A DNA stretch of 60,000 nt from Cryptomeria japonica (lineage: Eukaryota; Streptophyta; Pinopsida; Cupressales; Cupressaceae): assembly GCF_030272615.1 (NCBI RefSeq), contig NC_081413.1, positions 563,706,010 through 563,766,009 of the forward strand. Reading direction: 5' to 3'. Made by a program: the position numbers and the translations under genes. The notes beneath the pieces are model-generated. The model worked only from the letters and a program-made list of their open reading frames with translations. It was not told where the DNA came from and made no database searches. Shown here piece after piece: positions 1-12,450 of the stretch (the first letter of the stretch is position 1; every line of letters begins with the position of its first letter).

Positions 1-397
1 TCCTTTCAAAGAAATTATGAGCAAAAGTTTCACCAATCTAAACTATCAAATCCTTCATTCATCTAACAACTTTGAAAGCAAATCTACTCTAAACAAATCT
101 ATTCTATTGTTGAAGAAAGTATGCAACCATGCAACCACTTAATAACAATAACACTTCAAAGCAAAATCTGCAAATGAACTTTTATTATTCAAGTAGCTCT
201 AAGCAACAATTTCATAAATCTCTCCACAACACAATGAAATGAGAGAATGAGGAGTTATAGAGTTCTAAAAAACATGAATGAAAGGCCGAGATCAATCTAA
301 GATCAACAGCTGAGATCAAGACAACACAACCCTAGATAGAGTTTTCCAAAAACCAAAGACAAGTGCACGCCAGACAAGTGGCGTGAAGAGCTATCTA
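1..397 (-). mobile_element. 3' non-coding part of element D
   Basis: Read on the minus strand, this follows the D ORF and matches, in order, the 3' regions of element I (18958-19200, +) and element H (27100-26900, -). The shared track is a CTAATTAGGG-like block, then a CTTAGCCATTGAT-like block at about 330-278, then an AT-rich stretch with GCATGGTT. The true 3' end of D lies to the left of the window. No coding signal is seen. Confidence 0.6.
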
Positions 398-3300
398 TTA
401 GGAAGGCACATCCTTATCCTGACGAGCAGCAGTATGTTCAATGAATCTAGACACAATTGAGTTGACCTCTTCCATGGTGACATGTGGCAGCATATTGATT
501 TTGTATTCCCATCCGTCCAAGTCATCTGCACAGGGGACAAAAACAATCTCCCATTCCAGCTTTTGTTTTTGGAAGGCATCTCGGATGGACAAGAATTTTG
601 ATGCCTTGGTCAAATTTTGCTTCAAGACTGGTCTTGTGATGGTGAAGAAAATCTCTCGAGTTCTGCGCTTGAGATTTTCCAGAAGCATATCACTTTCTCG
701 GATGGTCTCCATTTCCAACAAATCAGCAATTGCAAGGAAGATTTTACTTTGTATTTCTTTAACCTTCTTTTCGGCCTAAGTACTTTCTGCCTCTACTTTG
801 TCCAAAACTTCACTCCGTGCAACCAATGCCCAATGCCATGCATTGAACTCATATGCAGCTCCTGCTGCAATTATCTTTCCATCAATCAATTTCTGTTTAG
901 GCATGTCTTTCAACACTAAGGCATGGGATAATCCTGTCCTGAATATCTTGAAGGTTGGCCCATGCTTCTGCCATGCTCGCAATTGTGGAGAGCAAGAAGG
1001 AAGTCTGTCCATATGTCAGCATCAATTTGTCCACCAATGTGGCTGCTTCTTCTCTATTGCTTGCCATCCATTCTTTAGCTTCTTTGACTGCCATCTTTTC
1101 TTCTTCAAAATTCTCAATTGTTTCTTGTGAGGATTTCAAAAGTGGAGTTGCTGCATTGCCTTGGTTAAGCGGCTTGGTCAAGTGCTGAATGTATTCCTTC
1201 AGTTGCTCAATCTCCCTTTTGTACTCTCTCTTCTTCCCTACCTCTTTGTCTATTCTTGCCTTCGTAGAAGCGATTGAATTGTCTATGTCTTCCACCTCCT
1301 AAACTTTGGTAGTTGGTCCCATGTCAAAAGTGTAATCTGGCCAAGAAATTGGCCATGTCATCTCCCTCTTCTTGAACTTCCACTGGTGCTTTTATTTTTT
1401 GTCTTTCTTTTAGCCAATCAGGAATCGTAGGCTGCTCAATGCCTTCCTCTTCCTGATCATTCTCTTCACATGGCATATTCTGGCCTCCTCGAAGAGCGGA
1501 AATCATTCCCTCTTGAAATTCATTGCCCAAATAATCCATTTCATTATTTGACTCCAATATTTCTGTGCCTGTAGGAGATGGAGGTTCTTCATCTTCCTGC
1601 TGGACTATCATCACATTCCCCTCATGGATTGGAGAAGGGATTTCTATTTCATCAAGTGGCTGATCCTCGATGATCATCAGGCTTTCTAAATTCCTAGATG
1701 TGGCTGAATGGGATGGCTCTGATCCCCGTTTCTTCTGAACAAGTTCCTCATTCGTGACTTCCTTCCCTTTTGACCTTGAAGGGTCATCAATTGCTTCCTT
1801 CCTTTTCCTCGAACCGATGCTTTCAACTGATTTGGCACTTTCTTCATTGGAAGAATATGATTCCATGGCGCCCATTAGGTTATACGTGAGAGCCACAACT
1901 CTTTGCCTTAGCCCTTGGACCTGCTGGTCAACCCACCACTGTGAATACTTGACAATAGACCGCATCAAGGTGGTTAGATCAGCGAGTTCTGGTTCTGACC
2001 ACTTCACAGGAGGAAGAGGTCAGTTTTCATCAAAGTGCGGTTGAGTGTATTCTCCATCGTCTTCCAATTGATCAGGCACTCGAAAGAGCTTAGTTGTTTT
2101 GATCAAGCTTACTAGTAGTCTGAACCAAAGTCTTTTCCAAACTTCAAACTCATTTGCAACATTTGCCCAAAAATCTTCTATGTCAATCCCGTGTTTATAC
2201 TTTTCTCCGTTCGCTGATCCAAGATGATTATGAGGATCAAAATCAGCTCAGTATCGATAGAGTGTGAACGGGTACCACTGCATTTCCAATCTGGCACTTT
2301 CAGCTGCCTGTGTTGTTGGACAATACTCCAACATATTTCCAATGAAAAATGGAAAGGAAATAGCCACCGTCTGCTTGGATCTTTGGAAGCCCTGATATGT
2401 CTCCAATTGTCTAAGGACTTCAAGCAAGACCATTCTGTTTGTGGGATAAATTAGAAGCCGATAAGGACATCTGGTAAATCCCTGGATTCTTATGTATGTG
2501 AATCTAGGAAAAACTGGATAAACCAGGATCCATACTTGCTTATTAAACTTTTGGTCTCCGGAGTTAGCCTTTTATGTGTTCCTCCTTGTAATGTTCTAGT
2601 GATATACATTAAAAATGCATCATTTACCCGCCTGAAGTGGGCCTTCTTGGTCAGCTGCAGTTGCGGATAGCAATCATAGTATTTGAACTCACTCTCACCA
2701 TTGCCTACCGTGCCTCTACAAATCATTCTTGTATATCTAGAGTCTCTTGCTAATAGGTAGACGATGTAGGAGCTCATATAAAAGGACTTCGTCTTTTCCA
2801 GGTTCCTCAGCTATTCATCTAGGTTGTCACTGATAATTCGAGCCCAATTAAACATCTTAGCTCCAAAAATGATCTCATCAATGAAAAAATACATCCATGT
2901 CTCGAATGGCGCACCTTGGGGGCTGCCCATTACTCTATTCAGCAGTAAAATGAGATCGCCATAGTCCTCGTTGAAGTTTGTGCGGAATAGTTTCTTTGGC
3001 ACTTTCTTGAGACTGGGTCTTGGCTTTTCTAACCATGACTTATTGATATTTGTTATGCGCAGTTCAGGCTGATCTTCATAGTCTTTTAGTTTGCTCCTTA
3101 GTTTTATAGGAAGTCCTGTTGTAGCTCGAAATTCCGAATGCTTCCTGAATGGCCAATTCTCCGAGACGGGCCAAGATTCTTCCATTTGGTGCAACAATTT
3201 CTCTCTCTTGGGCTTTATAGTGTGTGGTTCATTCATCCATGACTACTGCACACTCCATGGCCGGTGGAAATTCAATTGCTTGGATGATGCCCTTTCTCAT

Positions 3301-3495
3301 CATCCAGCGACCAATGGGTGTTGGCAAAAATCCATCTAGCTCGTACATTCTCTTTCTGAATTCTTTGAAGTCTACGTGCCCGAGGTTGGTGTCCTTGACA
3401 TTTTTCCATTTGGAAATGATTTTTGATTCAGGCTGTAACCCTTTATTGGCAAACTTCTTTTGGGCTTTCCTCAAAGGCCCTCCTTTGGTAGTCAT
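398..3495 (-). pseudogene. Decayed ~1,030-codon ORF of element D, family not recognised
   Basis: I do not recognise this protein. It is colinear along its whole length with the ORF of element I (15529-18787, +), which argues for a real protein family. Shared landmarks in order are an N-terminal region around FRKRMYELDGF, a YKTKE block, a RVMG.PQ block, WARIIS.NLDE, EDFWAN, a WSE.E block with W at the next helix, an acidic low-complexity middle, PDWLKER, a coiled coil at about 1295-1100 and a C-terminal block KLIDGK. The ATG at 3495 follows an acceptor-like TTTTGCAAG. Frames break near 3070, 2490, 1300 and 1000, and stops include a TGA near 3229 and a TAG at about 2811. It could be a gag-like protein or captured host sequence; no RT, RNase H, integrase or DDE motif is visible. 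Confidence 0.7.
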
Positions 3496-4339
3496 TAACT
3501 TGCAAAAGACATAAAAATTTAACATTACTTTGGTAAAAACTGAAGATTTTAACACCGATTTTGGAATTCCAACTTGAAAATTTCACTTTCATCCTGTCAA
3601 AAGGTTATAATTATGTGAAAAATCAGACTGAAAGTGGAAAAAAATTGGCGCTGTTTTTAGCAGATTTCGAGAAATAAGTGGTTAAGACAAGAAATCAGTC
3701 AAAAGTATGAATTTTTTGAATCTCTGAAATTTTCTTTGACTGATTTTGGTAAAAATTTGTCTTTAACTCTGAAAATTCTGTCTTAAACTCTGAAAAAGTA
3801 CCTTATTCTCTTGAAAATTTTGTCTTCTACTTTGAAAATTTTACTTCTTCAAAATTTTTCCTCAAAAACCATTCTTTTGCAACCTCGAGAGAAAACTTCA
3901 TCGAAAAATCGAACTCCAATCTCCAAACCTAATAATGAATTTGAAAGGGACAAGTTGAATAGATATAGAGTTGAGAAGTACGATTTTTAGGAGCTTCCCT
4001 TTTTTTTTGTTTTTTCGTTTTTTTGATTTTCCCTAGGTTCATCGAACTTAGCCTTGTTTTATTTTCTCAAAATGGAAACTTTTATCCCTCACCCAAGGCG
4101 ATTTGGTATAAAACCTTCTAGATGATTCTCTCAAATTGCAAAAGTTTTCAAATTTTTTTCTCTGTGTTGAATTTCTTTTTCCAACCTCTTCAATTTTGAT
4201 TAATCTTTCCATGGTAGATTTCATGTGTTTGATGTTAAACTTATTTGTTCTTCCTTGTTATTTTCTTCTTTCCTCTTGGCGAATCTCTCATTTTTCAAGC
4301 CATTTGCCATTAATGGCATGGCGAACTTTAGCATTTGTA
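3496..4339 (-). other. Leader of element D between repeat array and ORF
   Basis: AT-rich, with repeated GAAAATTTT-like words at 3700-3860 and no credible ORF. Read on the minus strand it ends in a pyrimidine-rich stretch and TTTTGCAAG just before the ORF start, resembling a splice acceptor. Element I has TTTTGCAG in the same place, so a 5'-UTR intron is plausible but not shown. Confidence 0.4.
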
Positions 4340-4969
4340 AGCTATCTTAACCCTCTCCCTAGGGCAGACTTGGATGATGATTGGATATCTTGCTTAGGAG
4401 GGCAGAGTTTACTCTTCATTAGACAACATGCTTGGGCGGACCTGGTGACTCGTTTGCCCATCCTTCCATGTGCTTGGGCGGACTTTAAGAAAGTCTTGCC
4501 ATAGGGTTGAGCAGACTTTACACATGCTTGGACATCTTTTCCTTCTCCTTTCAACTTCGCCAGATTGGCCATGTCTTTATGTCTTGGGCGGACTTCACCC
4601 TCTGTTTGGACATTGTGCAACTTGGATAGGGCGGACTTTGGAGATGTCCTGCTAGTGGGGTAGGTGGACTTTGCTTGCACTTATGCCATCCTTGCTTCAT
4701 GCTTTTCACCTTGGGCGGACTTGGAGGTTGGCCGGACATCCTTCCTTTGTGAACTTTACCTTCTCTTAGACATGGTGGACTTAGAGGCTGATTGGACATG
4801 CTTTATACCTTGCCTAGGTCAGACTTTACTTCTCATTTGCCAACATACTTGGGCGGACTTTTATGGTCCGTTGGACATGTTAAGAGCAGGGCAGACTTGA
4901 AGGCTCTTTAGCCAAGGCGGACTTGGCTTCACCTTGAGTTGGCCGGGCTTTATGCTTTGCTCGCCATAC
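4340..4969 (-). repeat. Degenerate ~40-bp tandem repeat, part 1 (element D leader)
   Basis: On the plus strand the core GGGCGGACTT and variants recur at about 4362, 4400, 4435, 4476, 4508, 4587, 4630, 4662, 4714, 4773, 4817, 4853, 4888 and 4915, mostly 35-45 bp apart. The array sits between the D 5' terminus and its ORF, the place of the 83-bp array in I and the 166-bp array in H. Open frames here are repeat shadows. Confidence 0.75.
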
Positions 4970-4974
4970 CACAC

Positions 4975-7606
4975 TGAAATGTCCCTTACTAGGTTTAGAC
5001 ATGTTTTAACCATAAATAATCTATTTCAATATACTTATGACTCAAGCTAAATATATTAGGTGACATCTCCACCTTAACATGAATCCAAACAGTGATATTT
5101 CACTACTCAATCAATTATCTATTAACAAATAAATTGTTCATCTATCATACATCCATATCTCTTAATGCAAGTGTCAAACCAATTGTAATATCCCCTACAT
5201 GGAAACATCTCCTTTCCCAACTTCTTAAACACTAGCAGTAGTAACAAAGATAAACACATTCTCCTTCCGTTTATTGTTTTATGAACTCTTACTGATCACA
5301 ATCTAATATTATCATTTGTCTGATTAAGACACTATGTATATATATAAATGCATGTGTTTACAACCCTATTGATATTACATCATATATATATATATATATA
5401 TACTGACTTGATTATATACACATAAATAAATTAATTAATTAAATAATATAATCAGTTATTGATATATTTGCTTAATGACCTGTAATATACCTTATTGGTA
5501 TTAGTTATTAATATATTTAATGGGTAGTAAAGGGTAGACAGATCTGACGCAAAACGGATCTGGTCTGCCACCATTATGAATTTAAGTATTACTATTATAC
5601 CAACTGCAGTCTATGTTAATATTATAATTGAATTCTGCATACAACATCATATATATATATATAAACAATTATGCGTACCACAAAGAATAAGAAGGTTACT
5701 GCAATTCTGATCTCATCACTGATCTAATGTTACTAGATGCTTCTTGTTTCCTTCCCTTGATCAATGCCTAAAAACCAATAATTATATTTAGTGGGGTGTA
5801 AGGCAGACAGATCTGACATGCATCGGATCTGGTCTGCCACTACATAAGAAATTAAGCAGTCTATATTAACATTACTGTTAAATTCTGCATTCAAAGACTA
5901 TTAGACTTCATATGTTAAGTATACGTATTAAGCCATCCTCGTGCATACCACTGAGAACAAGGGTGTTTGCTGTCGATATTACTTACAATATGATGGCATA
6001 AGTACCAATATTATTGTTGATTCTGATTCAACACAAATGTATCCTAGAGGATCTTGTCTCATATACCCGTACCTAGTGTAATTGATGTTAAGATTAACTC
6101 TTCTGTACCTAATATGTTCATTGCTAGTTCAATGAGGTGATAAGCTTATGCGACTAAGTTGAATTTGAATTGCTTAAACTGACTTGACAATCTGAATCAT
6201 GTGATTACTGGTAAAATAATAACCCCTATAGCAATCCCATTGGTTGCAACCAGTAGTGCTGTATGTGATGTAGAAATATGTTCAGGCAACCAACTTGTGC
6301 CTGAGAAAGTAAAGGCTCACAGCACCAATCCGAATGGATTGAAAATAATTAGTAATCCCTTTCTATGCCCTCTCCTTCAATGGTTCAAATGTCTTTATAT
6401 CTTGATCGAGAATATGATAATAATATGATAGGTTGCGTATCCAAAAGATACATCTATTCATTAAGGCTTCTTTTCATATGTTAATCGCACCTTTCCATAT
6501 TGGATAACTAATTAATTAATAATCCACCGGTATCAACTAACTTAATAATAATGATGACTAGTTTCTTATATTCGCTATCTCGATAACTTCCTACATTATT
6601 TCTTCTCTTATCGTTCTGTGGATATATGCTCCTTTAAACAAATGTAATTAATCAAACATCGGTGCTAAGATACCGATTCAAACATTATTGTATTCGGTCT
6701 TCCTTGTTTGACCGTAATATACCAAGTATGGTATCGTTGCCACAGATACTAACAATACCCCTGAGATGTCAACGGACTGCTATTAATTCATAGTAACTAT
6801 ATATTCAAAACTACTCTCCTAAAAATCGATAGACTTAATGACTTATCTAATGTTAGTAGTATCGTATTTTCAAATATAGATTATATTCTTCTTGACTGAT
6901 GTTAATTCTGTTTGCAGGAGTTTTTCTTCTTTGCGTATGGGTAAGAGCTATTACTATTATTTCAAGTGACATCGCAGCCTTTGATATGATTCTTAATAAA
7001 CAATTTGTATTAATCATTGTCTCTTAGTCGATTAATGATGCGTATCTATCATCTTCTTTGTTATTACTTAAGCCATCGATGCTTGATAATAGTTAATCAA
7101 TTCCTTTCCATTATATCGCTAATCTATAGTGATTATTCTTGTGTCATTTTCTGATCGGTAATGGAGATATCATTGAGTATTATCTTTATTATTAGATGCT
7201 AAGGTCTTACTTATGATACTTTGTACCTGGCCACTATTTAAATATTAGCATTTAATAATCTGTCTTGATGTTGTTTACCTTGTGTAACAAGCAAAGGTTT
7301 CAATACAATAGTTGCTTTGAGCCAAGTGAGAATTAATTTTATTTTTATATTAATGAATGATTAATACTACTATTAACATCAATAATTAATAAATGATAAT
7401 TTATTATTATGATGAAGAATCACAAAACTAGTATTAATTACATCACCAGGATGTGGGTTTATGACAACCCTCTCACTTTAGAGGAAAATCGTGAAGTCTC
7501 ATAAATGAGACGATTTTCCAATATTATTAAATGTTAATTAATAAATGTTTTAATTATCGTATTTATTTAATCACAATAATCCAATGTCCAAAGAGGGGTT
7601 ATGACA
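4975..7606 (-). mobile_element. Solo LTR, 2632 bp, TSD CACAC
   Basis: It starts TGAAATGTCCC and ends GGGGTTATGACA on the plus strand and is flanked by CACAC at 4970-4974 and 7607-7611, so both boundaries are exact. It splits the D tandem array, which resumes at 7612. No gag, pol, primer-binding site or polypurine tract is present, so this is a solo LTR left by LTR-LTR recombination. The ends resemble those of the other long LTRs in the window (24047, 9225, 38243, 40795). Minus orientation is chosen by analogy with those that keep a primer-binding site. Very AT-rich, no credible ORF. Confidence 0.8.
5519..5980. repeat. Duplicated block with long imperfect hairpin inside the solo LTR
   Basis: Two diverged copies lie 270 bp apart. 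Each contains an inverted repeat: 5532-5570 and 5802-5838, the second with GGCAGACAGATCTGA facing CGGATCTGGTCTGCC across ATGCAT. After each hairpin both copies share CAGTCTAT, AATTCTGCAT and a GCATACCAC/GCGTACCAC block. Confidence 0.7.
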
Positions 7607-7611
7607 CACAC

Positions 7612-7850
7612 CTTAGGCAGGTCGGACCCTAGGCTGCCTTTGACAATTCTCTTCATGGCTGGGCGGACTTTGACTATGCTTTGGACATCCATTCTAGCTG
7701 CTAGTTAGACTTAGAGAGTGTTTAGACCATGCCTTCTACCATGCTGGTGGGACTTTGAAGTTCATTTGCTGTGTCTAAACCTCGTGCAAACTTGATAGCT
7801 GCTTTTATGCACATGGAAGGGCAAAGTTCATAGCTGATTGGAGATAAATT
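7612..7850 (-). repeat. Degenerate ~40-bp tandem repeat, part 2 (element D leader)
   Basis: Continues the array interrupted by the solo LTR, with GGGCGGACTTTGAC at about 7660 and weaker copies (TTAGACTTAGAG, GGTGGGACTTTG) to about 7760. Confidence 0.65.
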
Positions 7851-8345
7851 CATGTGCCCTCCTTCCAACCCTTGCTTCCATTGATATGTTCAAGTTTTGA
7901 TCTGCCATGTTTAGATCTTCTGGAACAAAACCCTAGCCCTGAGCTTTTTCCTTGCTTTTTACACTTAGAGACATAATTTTTCGATTCTGAAGACATGGGC
8001 ACTGATGCCACGACCTAAGGGACCAAACCCTAGGTCTACTTTCAAAAAAGTAGAATAAAGCAAAAAACAAAAAAACAGAATTTCTAAAAAATAGGAAGGT
8101 GTCAGAATTGACCCGAAGCAATTGCGATCTTCGTCCTTCAAGCCTTCTGAGTGCTTTGGTGATGTCCAAACATTGATCGGGGAATGATTTCTCTATTTGG
8201 CTCGAATGACCTCTCAAAAATTTAACTGTAAACTCTCGAAAAAGGAAGACTTATGAAGCTGCAGAGCTAAGACCAAAACCCTAAAAATGCAAACCATTGG
8301 GGGTCCCCATTTGCAATGGGGCGATGTGTGAAATAGTTCACAACA
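7851..8345 (-). mobile_element. 5' terminus of element D with terminal hairpin
   Basis: On the minus strand the element begins TGTTGTGAACTATTTCACAC at 8345. It then carries the perfect hairpin CCCCATTTGCAATGGGG (8305-8321, 7-bp stem, 3-nt loop). Element H starts the same way at 30396 (TGTTGTGACC, then the same hairpin at 30357-30373). The next five bases, CTCCT, would be the right-hand TSD; the other copy is outside the window. Confidence 0.65.
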
Positions 8346-8350
8346 CTCCT

Positions 8351-9224
8351 GAGCTGAATTCTTGGGATCTTGGATTATCACCTCCTTGCTTCAAATCACA
8401 AATCCCTTGAATTATTGGACAACAATCCACTACTCCATCAAGTTGTGTCATGACCCTCGGAAGGGTATAATTACTTAAATCCATAGACTCCTGAACTATC
8501 TCGTCAACAATCCATATTGAGTTCACCAAATGCATACTTGTCTTCAAAAAACAAACTTTTCAATATATGCATTCTTCAATTCTGTCAGCATAGAAAAGGA
8601 AAGTAAAAATAACATATGTTTCTCATACAAAGCACCATCTCTAAGCAAGAAGCCAATTTGAGATGATGTAAATCCTCCAACCTCTGCTTTCAACCTCTAG
8701 TGGTTAAGGCTCAAAATAAGCATCCATCCCTAGTATTTTTGAAACAATAATCTTCAAAAAAAAGAACCATTTGGGGGTTCCTCATTCTCAACATATTCCT
8801 CAACACATTTTAAGTTAACATCATTTAATTTTTCTTTGAATTTTCCCTTAAGAACATCATTGGTCTGAGTTCTACAAGTCCAAGTTGTGTGACCCTTTTT
8901 CTTACAGTAATAACATTTTTTTTTTGTTTATTTCCCCATGTGTATAATAGATTTTTATGTTGAGAATCAACTTCTGAATCTTTTGCTAAAAGAGTTGAAA
9001 TCATCTTTTAATGTTTGAGAAGTTATTTGACTTTGTGTAAAAATGACATTATTGTATTTTAAAGGCAAACTGATTAACAGATTAGCCGTAGCATCTTCAT
9101 CATCTATTTGAGCCTTGACTTCTGCCTATTGTCTAATGAGAGGCCTCAAATTGCTTATGTTATTTGACATAATAATTCTATCTTCTATTTTGAATCTAAA
9201 TAGATCATGTTTTAGAGAACATTT
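8351..9224 (-). pseudogene. Copia-type gag remnant with CCHC zinc knuckle
   Basis: Minus-strand translation gives a gag-like stretch with SLPLKYNNVIF near 9070, typical of the UBN2-type gag of Ty1/copia elements. It is followed by a perfect CX2CX4HX4C knuckle (CYYCKKKGHTTWTC) at about 8920-8879 and an acidic tail. Stops interrupt it. The upstream gag is cut off by the LTR at 9225 and the rest is lost at the D end. A gag role is secure; the lineage is not. Confidence 0.65.
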
Positions 9225-10792
9225 TGTAATGTTCCCTTCCTAATTTGCTGTAGGATTTGCCCTAATATTACAATTGCAACAAATTAGGGTCAGGTTTACA
9301 TCCTACTAAGTAAATATCTCTTTAAATAATGCAATCTTGGATTTAAATCCTACAATCATAGCATAAGCAACATATACAAATATATGTATGTTCAATCATT
9401 AGGGTTAGACAAACCACATCATATTCATGCACTATCAATGAAAGCATATTAGGGTTTGGACGAATAGGCATGATGGGTCCACTTGAAGCCATTTCTACAC
9501 TAAGCCCAAGAGTGGATGTCTATCAAAGCCCTCTTTCTTGCTGAGCAGCTTGTACCTGCTTTCCCTATCAAAGTCTCATCTCCCTAAAGACAAGTGCCAT
9601 CTTGCAGAGTTGGGTGGAGGTCATAAGTGGGTTCCTCGGCTCTTCTACGTAAGTGCCCTCTGGTCCTAGGAGCTATTATGGTCACCTCTAGGATGGCCTA
9701 CTTAGCCATTTTAACCCATTTTGCTTACACCTCAGGCGCTTCCAGAAAGGTGGATATCAGACAATCAAGCACACATTCTATTATGTGAACATATACTTAA
9801 GCATTCTCTGTTATGCATAAGCAACCTGTACACATGTATAAAACAATGATTGGCAGAATTATCATGTATACCATTGGATATAGGTTTGGTAATAATAATT
9901 TGAGATAGCTAGAAATCTGCTGTCATGAACTGGAATGGTCTCTTTCTTGATTGCTTCTCTCTATGTTATGGGAAATGATTCTTCTTGCTGATTGATGCCT
10001 GATATCTTATGGATATGATTCCTTGTTCTGTTCGATCTGATTGTGTTTTCTTGTGATTCGATGCTGCTGATCTGTATCTCCCTTTCTTATCTTCCCTCCT
10101 TTTATAACTTAGTGTCCTTTTGAAGGGTGACATCTTTTGGGAGGATTGCTGCTTATGCTTATTCAGAAATGGTCATGCCGAACTTGGACGGTGTCTTCTC
10201 ATTTCCAATCGCTGCTATTGGTTATCCTTTAATCGCATTACTTGGTGACTTTTACCTTTGCCACTGCTGACAATGTGTATCTTAAATGTTATCAATTTAA
10301 TATGTCCCCTTAAATAAGACTTGTGGTTGATCCTTTGTAATCTCCTCCTTTGTAGATCTGGAAACCAGTACTTGGTAAACAATGATGAGATTGCTTTCTT
10401 AGCAGATCTTCTTACGTGGATGCAGTTTGCAGAGATATTATCATTACTGTATGCTGAGTTGGCTCGTTAATATTTGAATGTGATTTATCTTCTTCCTTCC
10501 CCCTTTCGGACCCCTAGCTTTCATTCTTTATATCTCTCCTTTGGATGGCAGAGGGTTATGATCGCTCCTTAAGGACACAACAGCTGGATGTAGAGGTGTC
10601 TGTCTGTTTGTTTGGTGATGCTTCCTCATAACCACACCTTTCCCTACATGGATTAACTTGTTTATTCCCTTAACAGGTTATTTTCTTTTTGCCAACCAAT
10701 TGGGGCAAGATGCACGATTCTGAAATTGTGAAGTCTTACATTTCTAAGACAATTTCATATCATGGTTCTGCTGTCAGATCGGGGGCATGACA
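9225..10792 (-). mobile_element. Long LTR, 1568 bp, 3' LTR of a lost minus-strand element
   Basis: Plus-strand ends are TGTAATGTTCCC and GGGGGCATGACA, an inverted pair. From about 9488 it is strongly similar to 19857-20879 over about 1 kb. The right flank (10793-10830) matches 58754-58800 next to another LTR of this class and contains purine-rich GGGAAAAGCGGAC on the minus strand, consistent with a polypurine tract. The left flank (CATTT) is gag sequence and no matching TSD is seen on the right. Confidence 0.6.
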
Positions 10793-11339
10793 GTCCGCTT
10801 TTCCCAAGACTGCTAGTCCTCAAGCAATGATTAAGATGATCCCCAAATGGCTTTGGACTTGCAACTTGTAACTTTGCTTTTCACTTCTACTTATTCTGGA
10901 ATTATCTTATGTTGTAAATTTGATACCAAGGAATATCTTTATCTTTACTTCATAAGTGAGGTACCCCAATAATATTTCTGTAAATTTTTCAATCATCCTC
11001 CCAAAGAAGGAACAAGATCATCTTTTAATTGCATTGTAATCTCCTCCTCTACATGACTTTAGTGCCTTGCTATTGTTTGTCATGAATTTATTGTGAATGT
11101 TTATTGTTCTCAACACATTTTCTTTCACGTTTTATCGGCAAACTTGCTATACTCATCAAGTTCTTACATCATCACTTTATGGTGTTTGAGCATCTGTATT
11201 CTCACACATTCTTCCTTCCTATTCTATGGCGCACCTTTTATAGATTTTCATGGCATTATTATGTTCAACAATCCATATGTTGTTATTTTACTAGTGTCTT
11301 ACCAATGTTATTTGCAGAAATACGGGTCTTGATAATTTA
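10793..11339 (-). other. Terminal internal fragment of the same element; otherwise unassigned
   Basis: Only the first about 40 bp can be tied to the LTR at 9225-10792. The rest is AT-rich with no ORF resembling a known protein, and I see no RNA gene. Confidence 0.35.
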
Positions 11340-11985
11340 AAACATGCACCCCATTTTAATTTGAATGTAAAAAACATGCATGGAATAGACTTGCTATGAT
11401 ACGAAGCTTATTCAAGACATAAGGCATATCACATAGATATGCATAAGATACAAAGCATATTCATAAGTACCCATAAATACTTATAGGCATGGAATTTACT
11501 AAGGCACGAAGCTTCCACATAAGACATGTAGGGCATAATACACGCAAGCTATGAAGCATATATGAAGCATAAATACAAGAAGTATGCACATGAATACACA
11601 TAAGAGATGGGATGTACATGAGAAGAGTACTCTTGGAGTAAACATAATGAAAACATATAAAACCCTTAAAGCATGAAATGTACACATTAATACGTGTAAG
11701 GCGTGGATCATACACACCAACACCCATAAGGCATGATCATACACATGAATACATGCAAAGCATGAATCTGAATACACATAAGGCAGGGATCATATGCTCA
11801 AGGCATGAATTGCACTTCTGAATACATGTAAAGAATGAATCATACACATGATTTGTATACACATATGAAATATAAACATGAATACACTTGAGGCATGAAG
11901 CATACACGTGAATATGTACAGCACATAAAGCATGAATTTACTTAAGTCAGGAAGGATGCAGGTAAATACATAGTGCTAAAGCATG
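11340..11985. repeat. Degenerate minisatellite (ACATGAATACA / GGCATGAAGCATACAC words)
   Basis: Variants of ACATGAATACACATAAGGCATG recur every 25-45 bp, clearest from 11640 to 11900. The units are too diverged for a fixed period. Cys/His-rich open frames on the minus strand are by-products of the repeat. Confidence 0.6.
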
Positions 11986-12450
11986 AAGCGTGTTTGCCTA
12001 GCACTGAAAAGCTGTTTGAAAGCATTATATCTGGTTTTTGTTGATGAAAACCTTGAGTTTTCTCCATTAGTAATCTGCTGTCCTCCCTTTGAACTTTCTC
12101 CCTCTTCGAGACCAACACCACTCTTGTCAGAGGACTGTTTCTGAGAAGCTAAGAGGTTGTCCAGTGAGAGTGAGCGTTTTTGATTTATCTCCTCTTGGTT
12201 TAGCAGTGTAGATGATTTTTTTATCTTTCTGAGAGAGACTATCTCAACTTCAAGTTTTTCACAACTTTCAGCCTTAACCTTAGTCTGATTTTTCAGTTCA
12301 TCTTCAAGTTTCTTAGCCTCATCAATCTGAAATTTCAGATTTTTAATTTGTTTTTCTGCATCTTCAAGAGCTTAGTGATTTAGCAGTTTTTTCTTCACTT
12401 TCTTCTTTGAGCTACACTTTTAAAGCCAAAATTTTCTTCTCACTTATCAA
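11986..12450 (-). pseudogene. Coiled-coil extension of the copia gag, decayed
   Basis: Minus-strand translation after the gag ORF stop gives several stops and then a long Glu/Lys/Leu-rich heptad-like stretch from about 12360 to 12090 (KKLEDEL, SCEKLEVEI). It then ends in the minisatellite. The pol part is absent, so the copia element is truncated here. Confidence 0.5.

Noticed and set aside
6201-6428. 75-codon plus-strand frame in the solo LTR
   Set aside because: Isolated, no domain, no counterpart in other LTRs.
11461-11777. Cys/His/Met-rich minus-strand frames resembling small secreted proteins
   Set aside because: Composition follows the ACATGAATACA minisatellite; two overlapping frames look equally protein-like.
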